Of a DNA stretch of 42,330 nt, positions 1 through 9,025 are shown one piece after another (the stretch's first letter is position 1; every line of letters begins with the position of its first letter). The notes beneath the pieces were generated by a model. It saw only the letters and a list, made by a program, of their open reading frames with translations, did not search any database and was not told where the DNA came from. Source of the DNA: Candidatus Sulfotelmatobacter sp. (GTDB lineage Bacteria; Acidobacteriota; Terriglobia; Terriglobales; Acidobacteriaceae); contig JAICJP010000003.1 of NCBI GenBank assembly GCA_025928375.1, positions 1-42,330 on the forward strand, given 5' to 3'. The position numbers and the translations under genes were made by a program.

Positions 1-441
1 ACCCTATTTGGGACTATTGAACCCGCGGAAGCACCGCTGATTGAGGCCGCCGCCCGCAAGAAGAATGGGTGGCTGCCGCTTCTGACTGTTCTGTTCCTGA
101 TTTCCTATGCCCTGATGACTATGCTGATTGTCGAACAGGGCAATACCATCGAGTCCCAGCGCGCCCTGATCCGTGAACTGTTAACCGACAGCAAAGAACT
201 TTCCGCAGCTAAGGCGAACGCGCATAGGCAAGAAGCGGCGCAAGCGCCCCAAACAGCCAGACCGCAGAAGATCGTACCGCAGAACCCGTCGACCCAGGCA
301 CCAAGCAACAAAACCCCGTCTTCCCAGGCAGGTTCGCAGTTGAGTGTGCAAGACCGGGCAGCACAGCAGAAGCCGTTCCGCATGCCAGCAAAGCCCGCGT
401 CCGATGTTGGAGACAATTCACGGGTGCTGGTCACTATTTAG
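1..441 (+). CDS. Membrane protein, 5'-truncated by window edge; one TM segment followed by Gln/Pro/Ala-rich tail
   Basis: Frame 1 is open from base 1 (TLFGTIEPAEAPLIEAAARKKNGWLPLLTVLFLISYALMTMLIVEQ...) to TAG at 439-441; the track ORF 115-441 is its 3' part. Confidence 0.6.
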   Translation, partial: TLFGTIEPAEAPLIEAAARKKNGWLPLLTVLFLISYALMTMLIVEQGNTIESQRALIRELLTDSKELSAAKANAHRQEAAQAPQTARPQKIVPQNPSTQAPSNKTPSSQAGSQLSVQDRAAQQKPFRMPAKPASDVGDNSRVLVTI

Positions 442-525
442 TCCAATTAAGCAGGCGAAGACCTGCGGCTTTGCAAGCTTCACCGGTAAGCGTTCTGGCA
501 ACTAAGGTAGGAAGTTAAGACCCAG

Positions 526-783
526 GTGGAAACAATGAAGCTTCTGACCCTAGCATTGTTGTTGACTCTGCCGTCTGGCTGGTTAGGTCCCAGGAAACCG
601 GTGGCGCAACCCACGAGCCAGTTGTCCAAGCACTCGCGCGGTGGCCGATGGTACTTCGCGGCCAGTGGTCACGCGATTTACTGCTACGGCCCTGTGATGA
701 CAGTTCCACAAGCGAATGGCGATTTGCAGCGGGTGGCGACCTTGTGCCGGGATGGCAGCCCCGTGGTTCCGCTGAAGGACTAG
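526..783 (+). CDS. Small secreted hypothetical protein
   Basis: 85 aa ORF with N-terminal signal-like segment MKLLTLALLLTLPSGWLG; start may be ATG 535. Confidence 0.5.
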   Translation: METMKLLTLALLLTLPSGWLGPRKPVAQPTSQLSKHSRGGRWYFAASGHAIYCYGPVMTVPQANGDLQRVATLCRDGSPVVPLKD

Positions 784-884
784 CAGTAGCCCTGCAACTT
801 GGGTCACCCGCGTCCAAATGGGGTGCCGCTGCATCCAACCCTCCACACGTACAATGTACCGGCTTTGTAGCCTGTGGAGGAGTT

Positions 885-1787
885 ATGTCCATTCGACCCG
901 TCAAGCGGCTTATCAAATCCAAACCCACGCTCGAAGGCGCGGGAGTGCATCTTCGGCGAGCCTTCGGCTTCGGCAACACGGGAGAGTTTGATCCCTTTCT
1001 GCTGCTGGACGACTTCCGCAACGATGTCCCGGAAGATTATTTGGCTGGATTCCCATGGCACCCGCACCGGGGAATTGAGACGGTGACCTATGTGCTTGCC
1101 GGAACCGTGGAGCATGGAGACAGCATGGGCAATCACGGGGCAATCGCGGCCGGTGACGTGCAGTGGATGACTGCCGGCAGTGGCATCATCCATCAGGAGA
1201 TGCCAAAGGGCGACACCACAGGGCGAATGCACGGGTTTCAACTCTGGGCGAATCTGCCGTCCGCCCTCAAGATGACCGCGCCGCGCTATCAGGAAGTGAA
1301 GGCGGGCGACATCCCCGAGGTCACTGACGACGACGGTACGCACGTGCGCATTGTCAGCGGCAGCTTCTGGGGAAAAAAGGGGCCGGTGGACGGGATTGCA
1401 GCAGATCCGATCTATCTTGATGTTTCCGTACCACCGGGCGAGCGAAAGATGCTGCCCGTCGAAACCACCCGTCACGCGTTCGCATACGTGTTCGCGGGTG
1501 ACGGGAAATTCTGCAACGCGTCGGGTCCGCTGGCGGTGCCGACCGAGAGTTTGGGTTGGGCCGACACTCGTCCTCCCGCCGACGCGGAGAATCGCTCTCT
1601 GGTCGTTTTCGATCGCGGGGATGAGGTTTCGGTGCAAGCAGGCGAGGACGGTATCCGCTTTCTGCTCGTCTCCGGCAAGCCCCTGCAAGAACCCGTCGCA
1701 TGGTACGGGCCCATTGTGATGAACACGCAACAAGAGCTGCAGCAGGCCTTCAACGAACTGGAGAAAGGTACGTTCTTGAAGAAATAG
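885..1787 (+). CDS. Pirin family protein
   Basis: MSIRPVKRLIKSKPTLEGAGVHLRRAFG...FPWHPHRGIETVTYVLAGTVEHGDSMGNHGAI...GSGIIHQEMP is typical of pirin/quercetinase-like cupins; GGAGG upstream of ATG 885; track ORF start at 648 is over-extended. Confidence 0.93.
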   Translation: MSIRPVKRLIKSKPTLEGAGVHLRRAFGFGNTGEFDPFLLLDDFRNDVPEDYLAGFPWHPHRGIETVTYVLAGTVEHGDSMGNHGAIAAGDVQWMTAGSGIIHQEMPKGDTTGRMHGFQLWANLPSALKMTAPRYQEVKAGDIPEVTDDDGTHVRIVSGSFWGKKGPVDGIAADPIYLDVSVPPGERKMLPVETTRHAFAYVFAGDGKFCNASGPLAVPTESLGWADTRPPADAENRSLVVFDRGDEVSVQAGEDGIRFLLVSGKPLQEPVAWYGPIVMNTQQELQQAFNELEKGTFLKK

Positions 1788-1848
1788 CCACGGGCTGTAG
1801 CACTCCGATGCTTGATGCGCATCAGCCTCCGGCACGGTTGAATATCTC

Positions 1849-2739
1849 ATGCCTGAACTCCCCGAAGTTGAAACTATTGCGCGCGGACTGGCCAAGCGGG
1901 TCACGGGAGACGTCATCGAATCCGTGTGGCTGGGGCAGAAGAAAGAGCCGCTGAAATCACCCGCAGCGCAGATCGCGCGAGCGCTGGAGCACAGGAGGAT
2001 CTCCTCCGTGCGGCGCATGGGCAAGCACATCGTTTTCGATCTGCAGCCTGATGATGTTGAGCCCAGGCCGGTGCGGGCGAGCTCAAAGAGCCGGCGGAGG
2101 GTTTCCGAAGCGGCGAAGGCGGGCGTGGGCGCCCGGGCCGCTTCCCACGTCCAATGGATCGTTCACCTGGGGATGACCGGGAGCCTGCGGGTGTGCGAGG
2201 CGCAGACCGAGATTGCCAAACACACGCACGCCATTCTGAAGCTGAGCTCGGGCCGCGAATTGCGGTTCGTGGATCCGCGCCGCTTCGGGCGTCTCAGCGT
2301 GGCCACGGCATTCGATGCCGCTGGCGTCGAACCGCTCGAAGTCGATCTCGACCGCTTCGTTTCGCTCTTCCGCCGGCGCAAAACTCCCATCAAGAGCGCG
2401 CTGCTCAACCAAAAGCTCCTGCGCGGAGTGGGCAACATCTATGCGGATGAGTCGTTATTCCGCGCCGGCATTCGGCCGCGCCGGCGCGCTTCCAGCGTGA
2501 CGAGCGATCAGCTCAAAAAACTGTACGTGGGACTGCAGCAGGTGCTCAGTGAAGCCATTGCACTCGGGGGGTCATCGATTTCGGATTATGTAGATGCCGA
2601 CGGAGAAGAAGGATTCTTCCAGTTGCAGCATCGGGTTTACGGACGCGAGGGCGAGCCCTGCCGCGTCTGCAAAACTCCGATCAAGCGCGTGGTGATTGCC
2701 GGGCGCAGCAGCCATTATTGCCCCACATGCCAGAAGTAA
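1849..2739 (+). CDS. mutM: Formamidopyrimidine-DNA glycosylase (Fpg/MutM)
   Basis: MPELPEVETIARGL N-terminus, H2TH region LLNQKLLRGVGNIYADESLFRAGIRP, C-terminal zinc finger CRVCKTPIKRVVIAGRSSHYCPTCQK. Confidence 0.97.
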   Translation: MPELPEVETIARGLAKRVTGDVIESVWLGQKKEPLKSPAAQIARALEHRRISSVRRMGKHIVFDLQPDDVEPRPVRASSKSRRRVSEAAKAGVGARAASHVQWIVHLGMTGSLRVCEAQTEIAKHTHAILKLSSGRELRFVDPRRFGRLSVATAFDAAGVEPLEVDLDRFVSLFRRRKTPIKSALLNQKLLRGVGNIYADESLFRAGIRPRRRASSVTSDQLKKLYVGLQQVLSEAIALGGSSISDYVDADGEEGFFQLQHRVYGREGEPCRVCKTPIKRVVIAGRSSHYCPTCQK

Positions 2740-2839
2740 GGAGCTGCATTTGATTCTTCATTGACCGCAAAGCAGCAGCAGTTCGATCAACGATCAACCA
2801 TCATCATTCGGCGATTGATTTCTGTTACCCTCATCCGTT

Positions 2840-3859
2840 ATGCCTGACTACTCGATTGGCGTGGACATGGGCGGCACCAACCTGCGGATTGCGGCCATTA
2901 CCACGGAAGGGCAGCTGCTCGAAAAAATTACATTGGGCGTGAAGGTCGCGCTCGGACGCGACTACGTCATCGGCGAAATGTGCGACGCCATCCAGCGCTT
3001 GACCGAGCAGTATCGCGGGACGGGGCGCTTTCTGGGGGCGGGCATCGGGGTGCCCGGCATCATCGACGTGGAAAAGGGCATGATGCGGAAATCGGCCAAC
3101 CTGCCGGGATGGACGGACTATCCGGTGCGCGATGAGATCGAGCGCCGCCTCGGAGCGCGCATCTTTTTGGATAACGATGCGAACGTCGCCGCTCTGGGAG
3201 AAAAGTGGCTGGGCGCCGGGCGCGATGCTGACAACATGGCGATGCTGACATTAGGCACAGGAATCGGCGGCGCCATCGTCCTCGGCGGCAAACTGTTTTA
3301 TGGGATGAGCGGCATGGCGGGAGAGTTCGGTCACGTGACCATCGAGCCCAAGGGAGTGCTTTGCGGCTGCGGGAACCGCGGCTGCGCAGAACGGTACGCG
3401 TCGGCGACTGCAGTGGTGAGGATGGCGCGGGAGGCGATTGAGTCCGGCCAAGCCCCCGAACTGGCGAAAGCTGCGAGTTCGGATCCGGAGTTCAGCGCAA
3501 AATCCGTGTATATTCTGGCCATTCAGGGGAACCCGGACGCGCAGCGCATCTTCGAACGCTTTGGCGAGGTTCTCGGAATTCTGATGGCCGATCTGGTCAA
3601 TGTGCTTGATCTCGACATGTTCGTGATTGGCGGCGGAGTGGTTAGCGCGTGGGACGCCTTCGCACCCAAAATGTTCGCTGAACTGCGTGAGCGATCGCTG
3701 GTGTATGCGGCCAGCGCTCCTGAGGACGCAACGGCAAAGAAAGAAGGCGCGTCGGCGCAGATCGCAAACTACTCGCGCAAGAAGACCATCATCACGCAAG
3801 CGCTGCTGGGAAGCGACGCCGGGCTTTATGGAGCAGCGCGCCTGCCGGATTTGGCCTGA
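2840..3859 (+). CDS. ROK family sugar kinase (glucokinase-like)
   Basis: GVDMGGTNLRIA phosphate motif, GMAGEFGHVTIEPKGVLCGCGNRGCAERYAS ROK zinc motif. Confidence 0.93.
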   Translation: MPDYSIGVDMGGTNLRIAAITTEGQLLEKITLGVKVALGRDYVIGEMCDAIQRLTEQYRGTGRFLGAGIGVPGIIDVEKGMMRKSANLPGWTDYPVRDEIERRLGARIFLDNDANVAALGEKWLGAGRDADNMAMLTLGTGIGGAIVLGGKLFYGMSGMAGEFGHVTIEPKGVLCGCGNRGCAERYASATAVVRMAREAIESGQAPELAKAASSDPEFSAKSVYILAIQGNPDAQRIFERFGEVLGILMADLVNVLDLDMFVIGGGVVSAWDAFAPKMFAELRERSLVYAASAPEDATAKKEGASAQIANYSRKKTIITQALLGSDAGLYGAARLPDLA

Positions 3860-3862
3860 GGT

Positions 3863-5224
3863 CTATTTCAGGACCGGCTTGTCGTCGATCCATTCAATTT
3901 GCTCCAGCGTAGCAGGCGCGACTGGCTGCTGGCGCGGGATTCTCAGCACCATCTTGCCGTTGCGAGTGGTGATCTCACCGCCATTGGCCAGCAACACCTT
4001 CAATCCCACCTGCGCTGTGTCTTCGGCGAGGACGTCAATTTCGTAGGAATCGGGAAGCCCGGCCAGCGTCTTATTCCAGTAGGTGTTGTGTAGGGGCTCG
4101 CGGTATTCGGCTGGAATGGCGTGGGCCCCGATCAGTGTTCCAAGAATTCCTGCGGCGTTCGAAGGATTGCAATCGGCATCCTGACCGCCGCGGGTGGCAT
4201 AGTTCATGGTCTTGTACCAGTCGCCTTCGCCATAGAGCAGGCCCATGACCACGTAGCCGCCGTTCAGCTTGGCATCGATGTTGAAGGGCTGCTTGTAGCC
4301 GTCGGGGCAATGATCGACCTCACCCCACTTCGCCTGCAGCAGGTGCCAGGTTTTCAGCCAGTCGTTGGGATTCTCGTCATGCCAGCGGATCACATCGCGA
4401 ATCAACTGCGCGTACAGGCTCTTGGCGGGAATCGCCTTCAGCCCGTTCTCTACCACCTCTCGAATGTTTTTCACGAAAAAGGCTTGGGTATACATCGCCG
4501 AAATGAACATCCCCCCATAGACGCCGTCGCCGTAATTCATGATGTGACCCATGCGTTCGCCGTAGCGGTTCGATACCTGGGGCATGCCCGGGGAGATCAT
4601 TCCGAAGACGTCAGACTCGATCTGAAAATCGATGTCGTCGGCGTGCAGGTTGTATCGCGGGTTACCGGAATCCGGCGGCAGGATGCCCTTGCGAATATTC
4701 TTCAGGCCGGCATCATTGGCATGCCAGACTTGCCGGATTTTGGCGTCCCACTCGTGCGCGACGGTTACAGGATCAACATCGATACCGTAGCGCCGCAGGC
4801 AGTAGAGAAATAGCAGATTGATGTAGATGTCGTCGTTGTCGGGAGCGCCGAAGCTGGGATGTTCCTTTTCGGAGTTGGCGATGAAGTCATGAATGATGAC
4901 GATCTTCTGATCGTCGGCTTCGCGGGTAATGGGTTCCCAGCTTTCCTGGCCGGGCTTATTGGCGGCTCGCGCCCGGTAAGCCTTCATGCGACTGGGCGAG
5001 AGAGGCCAATCGGTGATATCGAATCCGATGGGCGTGTTCTGGTATTGGAATTCCCATGGTTGGCCAAAGGTGACCCCGATCATCTTGCCCATCCACGCAC
5101 CCTGCACTTTGTCGAGGTATGTGTCCCAGGTCAACTCCCGCATGGGGGTGGCATTCTGGGCGTGCGATGTGCAACTAGCAGTCGTCGTGATCACCAGCAA
5201 AAGTAGCGGGACGAGTGGCCTCAT
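3863..5224 (-). CDS. Exported ADP-ribosylglycohydrolase family protein
   Basis: Signal/lipobox-like N-terminus LLLVITTTASC; KVQGAWMGKMIGVTFG, DNDDIYINLLFL and GGQDADCNPSNAAGILGTLIGA resemble ADP-ribosylglycohydrolase metal-site motifs. Confidence 0.85.
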   Translation of the reverse strand: MRPLVPLLLLVITTTASCTSHAQNATPMRELTWDTYLDKVQGAWMGKMIGVTFGQPWEFQYQNTPIGFDITDWPLSPSRMKAYRARAANKPGQESWEPITREADDQKIVIIHDFIANSEKEHPSFGAPDNDDIYINLLFLYCLRRYGIDVDPVTVAHEWDAKIRQVWHANDAGLKNIRKGILPPDSGNPRYNLHADDIDFQIESDVFGMISPGMPQVSNRYGERMGHIMNYGDGVYGGMFISAMYTQAFFVKNIREVVENGLKAIPAKSLYAQLIRDVIRWHDENPNDWLKTWHLLQAKWGEVDHCPDGYKQPFNIDAKLNGGYVVMGLLYGEGDWYKTMNYATRGGQDADCNPSNAAGILGTLIGAHAIPAEYREPLHNTYWNKTLAGLPDSYEIDVLAEDTAQVGLKVLLANGGEITTRNGKMVLRIPRQQPVAPATLEQIEWIDDKPVLK

Positions 5225-5268
5225 CGGGTCTCCGGCAAAGATAGCATTGGTGATGCGCAGGAAGCCGT

Positions 5269-6411
5269 CTATTGTCCCACAACGCGCGTGTCGGGAGACC
5301 TGCGAGCGATCTCCTGGGCGGCATGCAGGAGGGCATCATTCTGCTGGGGCGTGCCGATGGTGACGCGAATACATCCCGGTGCGCCCCAAGCCTCCAGGGG
5401 CCGCACGCTGATGCCCTGCCCACGAAGGCGAAGGGCAAAGGCGGCCGCCTCTTGACCTACGTTGCAATACAGGAAGTTTGCCCAGGTCGGGACCACATGA
5501 AAGCCCAATTCAGAAAGACCGACGCCCAGACTCTGAGCCTGTTCTGCGTTGTTGGCGAGTGTCTCCAGAACGTGATCTTCATCTGCGGTGGCGGCGAGCG
5601 CGGCAGCTTGCGCGACGGATGAAACTGAAAATGTATTTCGCATCCTTGCACAGTAAGCCATGAGTTCGGCGGGCCCCATGCCGTAACCGATGCGCAGGCC
5701 AGCCAGGCCGTGAACTTTCGAGAATGTCCTGAGCACGACCACATTTTCCGTTCCCCGCAGGTAGTCGAGTGACCGGGAATAGTTCACTTTGCGCTTCTCC
5801 GCAAAATGCGCGGCAAACTCGTAATACGCCTCGTCCAGCACGATGACGACATGGCCGGGGACCTGTGCAATGAACTGGTCGATCGACTCCGCATCGAGCA
5901 TCGTCCCGGTTGGATTGTTCGGATTTGCCAGGAAGATCAGGCGCGTGTGCTCGTTAATCAGGTCCAGGATGGCGGGAAGATTGATGTGGTCGCCACGCAT
6001 GGGCGCTTCGATCAGTTGCGCTCCGCTGGCACGCACTGCCATTCCATAAACGACGAACGAACGCTCGCTGGTAATCGCGTTGAGCCCGGGTCCGAGCAAA
6101 GTCTGGCAGAGTAGCGAGAGCATCTGCGTTGAGCCCGCGCTGATCAGGATCTGTTCGCCGGGAAGCTGGTGAACGTCTGCAAGCTTCCGGCGCAGCGGGA
6201 TGGAGTCGTCGTCGGGATAGAGATTCGAAGTATTCAGGGCGGCTGCTGCCGCTTCCAGAGCGAGCGGTGAAGGGCCAAACGGGTTTTCGTTGGCATCGAG
6301 CCGGATCACGGCAGATCCAACATTCGCCCTATCATCGTTGCGGGATGGGGAGGAAAAAAAGCCCAAGCTCTCGCGCGCGGGCAGTGACATCAGATCAAAG
6401 AATCGGGTCAT
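5269..6411 (-). CDS. hisC: Histidinol-phosphate aminotransferase (class I/II PLP aminotransferase)
   Basis: RLDANENPFGPSP, NPNNPTGT, DEAYYEF, RTFSKVHGLAGLRIGYG motifs. Confidence 0.92.
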   Translation of the reverse strand: MTRFFDLMSLPARESLGFFSSPSRNDDRANVGSAVIRLDANENPFGPSPLALEAAAAALNTSNLYPDDDSIPLRRKLADVHQLPGEQILISAGSTQMLSLLCQTLLGPGLNAITSERSFVVYGMAVRASGAQLIEAPMRGDHINLPAILDLINEHTRLIFLANPNNPTGTMLDAESIDQFIAQVPGHVVIVLDEAYYEFAAHFAEKRKVNYSRSLDYLRGTENVVVLRTFSKVHGLAGLRIGYGMGPAELMAYCARMRNTFSVSSVAQAAALAATADEDHVLETLANNAEQAQSLGVGLSELGFHVVPTWANFLYCNVGQEAAAFALRLRGQGISVRPLEAWGAPGCIRVTIGTPQQNDALLHAAQEIARRSPDTRVVGQ

Positions 6412-6420
6412 GGGGGCAGC

Positions 6421-7179
6421 TCATCGCAGGGTTTTCCTGTCCGTACCTTTGGTTGCCGATTTCAGGCGCTGCACTTCCTTCAGCGTAAGTTGACGAAATT
6501 CTCCTGGCGGCACATCCAGAGTGAGAGGGCCGTACCGAACCCTTTTAATTTTCTCGACATGGTGGCCAACCGCCTCAAACATGCGCCGGATCTGGCGATT
6601 GCGCCCCTCGATCAGGGTGATTTCGTACCAGGGATTCGCCGCTTCTTTGACCACGCGAACAGCAGCAGGAGCGGTGCGCACGCGCTTGCCGTCGTCGGTT
6701 GCTATGGACAACCCTTTGCGTAATTTCTCCAGGGCTTCTTCGCGGGGAGTGCCGGCGATCTTGACCAGGTAAGTCTTAGCCACGTGGGAAGCCGCCTTCA
6801 TGAGTTGGTTCGCCAGTTCTCCATCGTTGGTGAGGAGCAGTAGACCTTCGCTGGCGTAGTCGAGCCGTCCCACAGGATAGACGCGTCCTCGGATCCCGCG
6901 GAGCAGGTCCATGACTGTAGGCCGTTTCTGGGGATCACTCATCGTGGTGACGTAACCTTTGGGCTTGTTCAGCAGGAAATATGCATGACGTTGTTCGCTG
7001 GGCTGAAGCAGCTTGCCATTGACGCGGATGTGATCAGTTTCCGGATCAGCCTTGCTGCCCAGTTCGGTGACCGTGGTTCCATTGACCTTTACGTGGCCGG
7101 AACTGATCAATTCTTCGGCTTTGCGGCGGGAGGCGACTCCGGCGGCGGCGATGATCTTTTGCAGGCGTTCCGCAGGCAT
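6421..7179 (-). CDS. rluB: 23S rRNA pseudouridine synthase, RluB/RsuA family (S4 + pseudouridine synthase)
   Basis: MPAERLQKIIAAAGVASRRKAEELI S4 domain; VGRLDYASEGLLLLTNDGELANQLMK catalytic motif; EGRNRQIRRMFEAVGH. Confidence 0.92.
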   Translation of the reverse strand: MPAERLQKIIAAAGVASRRKAEELISSGHVKVNGTTVTELGSKADPETDHIRVNGKLLQPSEQRHAYFLLNKPKGYVTTMSDPQKRPTVMDLLRGIRGRVYPVGRLDYASEGLLLLTNDGELANQLMKAASHVAKTYLVKIAGTPREEALEKLRKGLSIATDDGKRVRTAPAAVRVVKEAANPWYEITLIEGRNRQIRRMFEAVGHHVEKIKRVRYGPLTLDVPPGEFRQLTLKEVQRLKSATKGTDRKTLR

Positions 7180-7315
7180 GTAGGTAGGATGCTACCACTA
7201 GAATGGACGAAGGAGCTGTGCACCCGCTACTGCATCAGCGACGACTAGGCGGGGCGGATCAAGTTCCGCACCGTTTCAGCGATGCTGGGCCAGATGCAAG
7301 AGCTGGCGGGGCGGC

Positions 7316-8035
7316 TTATCCCGCTTTTTCCGTTTCCTCTACCCTCTGCTCTGGGGCTTCCGAAACCTGCTGGGCCCCGTCCGGCTGGGCGTCGGCGGCT
7401 GCCGGTTGCCCGTTACTGGGCTGCGCTTGCTCAGGTTGTGTCGCGGTCTCGGCTGGCATCAACTCGGACTGAAATGATTCCGCGACCAACTTTTCGAACT
7501 CCTCCATGCTGGGCAATTCATTTACGTCCTTCAGCCCAAATCGCATAAGGAATTCCTTCGTGGTTTTGTACAGAATGGGCCGCCCGATGACCTGCTTACG
7601 GCCCGCGGTGGTGATCAGCTTGCGCTCGAGCAGCGTTCCGATGACGCCGCCGGAATCCACTCCGCGGATGTCATTGATCTCAGGAACGGTTACTGGTTGC
7701 TTGTAAGCAATGACCGCCAAGGTTTCCAGCGCTGGCAGAGAGAGACGGATGGGAGGTTTAAGGCTCTTGGCGAAGGAGCGCACCACTTCGTGCTGCTCGG
7801 GTTTGGTGGACATGCGATACCCGCCCGCGACCTGGCGAATCTCAATGCCGTGGTCTTCGGACCCGTATTGGCCGACAAGCTCTTCCAGGCAGGAGCGCAC
7901 CCGAGATTTAATCTCGCCGTCGGCAGAAATTCCCTCCGCGACGAGCGTGTCTTTGACCAGCGCGGTCATCTGGTCGAGTGTGATCGGAGTCTCGGTCGCG
8001 TAAATGATGGCTTCGAGTTGAGCTTTTAAAGACAT
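7316..8035 (-). CDS. scpB: Segregation and condensation protein B
   Basis: MSLKAQLEAIIYATETPITLDQMTALV...LSLPALETLAVIAYKQPVTVPEINDIRGVDSGGVIGTLLERKLI is ScpB-like; start taken at 8035 instead of 8077. Confidence 0.94.
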   Translation of the reverse strand: MSLKAQLEAIIYATETPITLDQMTALVKDTLVAEGISADGEIKSRVRSCLEELVGQYGSEDHGIEIRQVAGGYRMSTKPEQHEVVRSFAKSLKPPIRLSLPALETLAVIAYKQPVTVPEINDIRGVDSGGVIGTLLERKLITTAGRKQVIGRPILYKTTKEFLMRFGLKDVNELPSMEEFEKLVAESFQSELMPAETATQPEQAQPSNGQPAAADAQPDGAQQVSEAPEQRVEETEKAG

Positions 8036-8053
8036 TGAAGTTAGTTCCGTAGC

Positions 8054-8072
8054 GATAGCCCTTGGGCTGTCC
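8054..8072. repeat. REP-like hairpin between scpA and scpB
   Basis: GATAGCCC-tt-GGGCTGTC(C), 8-bp arms allowing one G-U pair. Confidence 0.5.
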
Positions 8073-8132
8073 CGCAAAGGCGAAGCGGAGCGGACAAAAC
8101 CAGCGGCCGCTGAGTATCAACTCTGCTCCCTG

Positions 8133-9008
8133 CTACCTCCAGTCATCCCTTACCGCCGCTTGCTGGTTCATGACTTCTTCGAAATGCGTGTGCTTGCGGA
8201 CAGCGATCTCGCCGAACAATTTGTCCTGGCGCACCTGAATAGCCTGCAGGCGCACCAGTTCCAGCAGCGCCAGGAACATGCAGACCAGAGCCTGCCTGGA
8301 CTGCACTTTCATCAAAAGCTGCTTCAGTCGGATGGGCCGGTCTTCCAGCGACAAGCGGCGCCGCAGATAATCGATCATTTGACCGACCGTGACGGTTTCC
8401 TCGTCGACGTTCAGGACGGGACGCGTGCGCACCCGCTCGAGCACCTGCTGAAAGGTCTTGACCAGGTCGATGACATCGGCGGCAATTTCTGGCTCCGTGC
8501 CCTCGTCATCCATGAATTCTTTCAGCGACGGATTGGACAGCACGGCGTCTTCAATCTGCTGCTTCTGCAGCAGCATCTGTGCGGCCGACTTGAATTTTTC
8601 GTGCTCCAGCAGGCGGTTGACTAGTTCGCCGCGCGGATCTTCCTGCTCCTCGGGGCCGGCCAGCGGATCGCGAGGCAGCAGCATTTTCGATTTGATGTGA
8701 ATCAGGACGGCCGCCATGTAGATGAATTCCGCGGCGATGTTGACATCGAGGTCGCGAATCTTCTCCACGTATGCCAGGTATTGCGCCGTGATCTTTGCGA
8801 TCGGAATATCGTAGATGTCGATGTCCTGCTTGCGAATGAGATCGAGCAGAAGATCGAGCGGCCCTTCATAAACGTTGTCCACGGCAACTGCGAAAGGAAA
8901 ATCGCTTTCCTCTTTTCTCGAGGAGTCCTTCGCCTTGCCAGCAGGGCTGCTCACGAGAACCGGGGGAAGCGCTTGCGCGTTAGAAACGATTTTTGTTTCT
9001 TCAGTCAT
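8133..9008 (-). CDS. scpA: Segregation and condensation protein A
   Basis: VYEGPLDLLLDLIRKQDIDIYDIPIAKITAQYLAY and VCMFLALLELVRLQAI; next to scpB. Confidence 0.94.
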   Translation of the reverse strand: MTEETKIVSNAQALPPVLVSSPAGKAKDSSRKEESDFPFAVAVDNVYEGPLDLLLDLIRKQDIDIYDIPIAKITAQYLAYVEKIRDLDVNIAAEFIYMAAVLIHIKSKMLLPRDPLAGPEEQEDPRGELVNRLLEHEKFKSAAQMLLQKQQIEDAVLSNPSLKEFMDDEGTEPEIAADVIDLVKTFQQVLERVRTRPVLNVDEETVTVGQMIDYLRRRLSLEDRPIRLKQLLMKVQSRQALVCMFLALLELVRLQAIQVRQDKLFGEIAVRKHTHFEEVMNQQAAVRDDWR

Positions 9009-9025
9009 GGCTGTTCGCCGCGCCG

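Noticed and set aside
442-525. Possible riboswitch-like leader (GCAGGCGAAGACCTGC hairpin, CACCGGTAAGC, CTGGCAACTAAGGTAGG) before the 526 ORF
   Set aside because: Compared mentally with the c-di-GMP (GEMM) consensus; required blocks are not in the right order on the plus strand; would need an Infernal/Rfam scan
804-2030. 408-aa minus-strand ORF
   Set aside because: Antisense shadow of the pirin and mutM genes; no recognisable domain; typical of high-GC coding DNA
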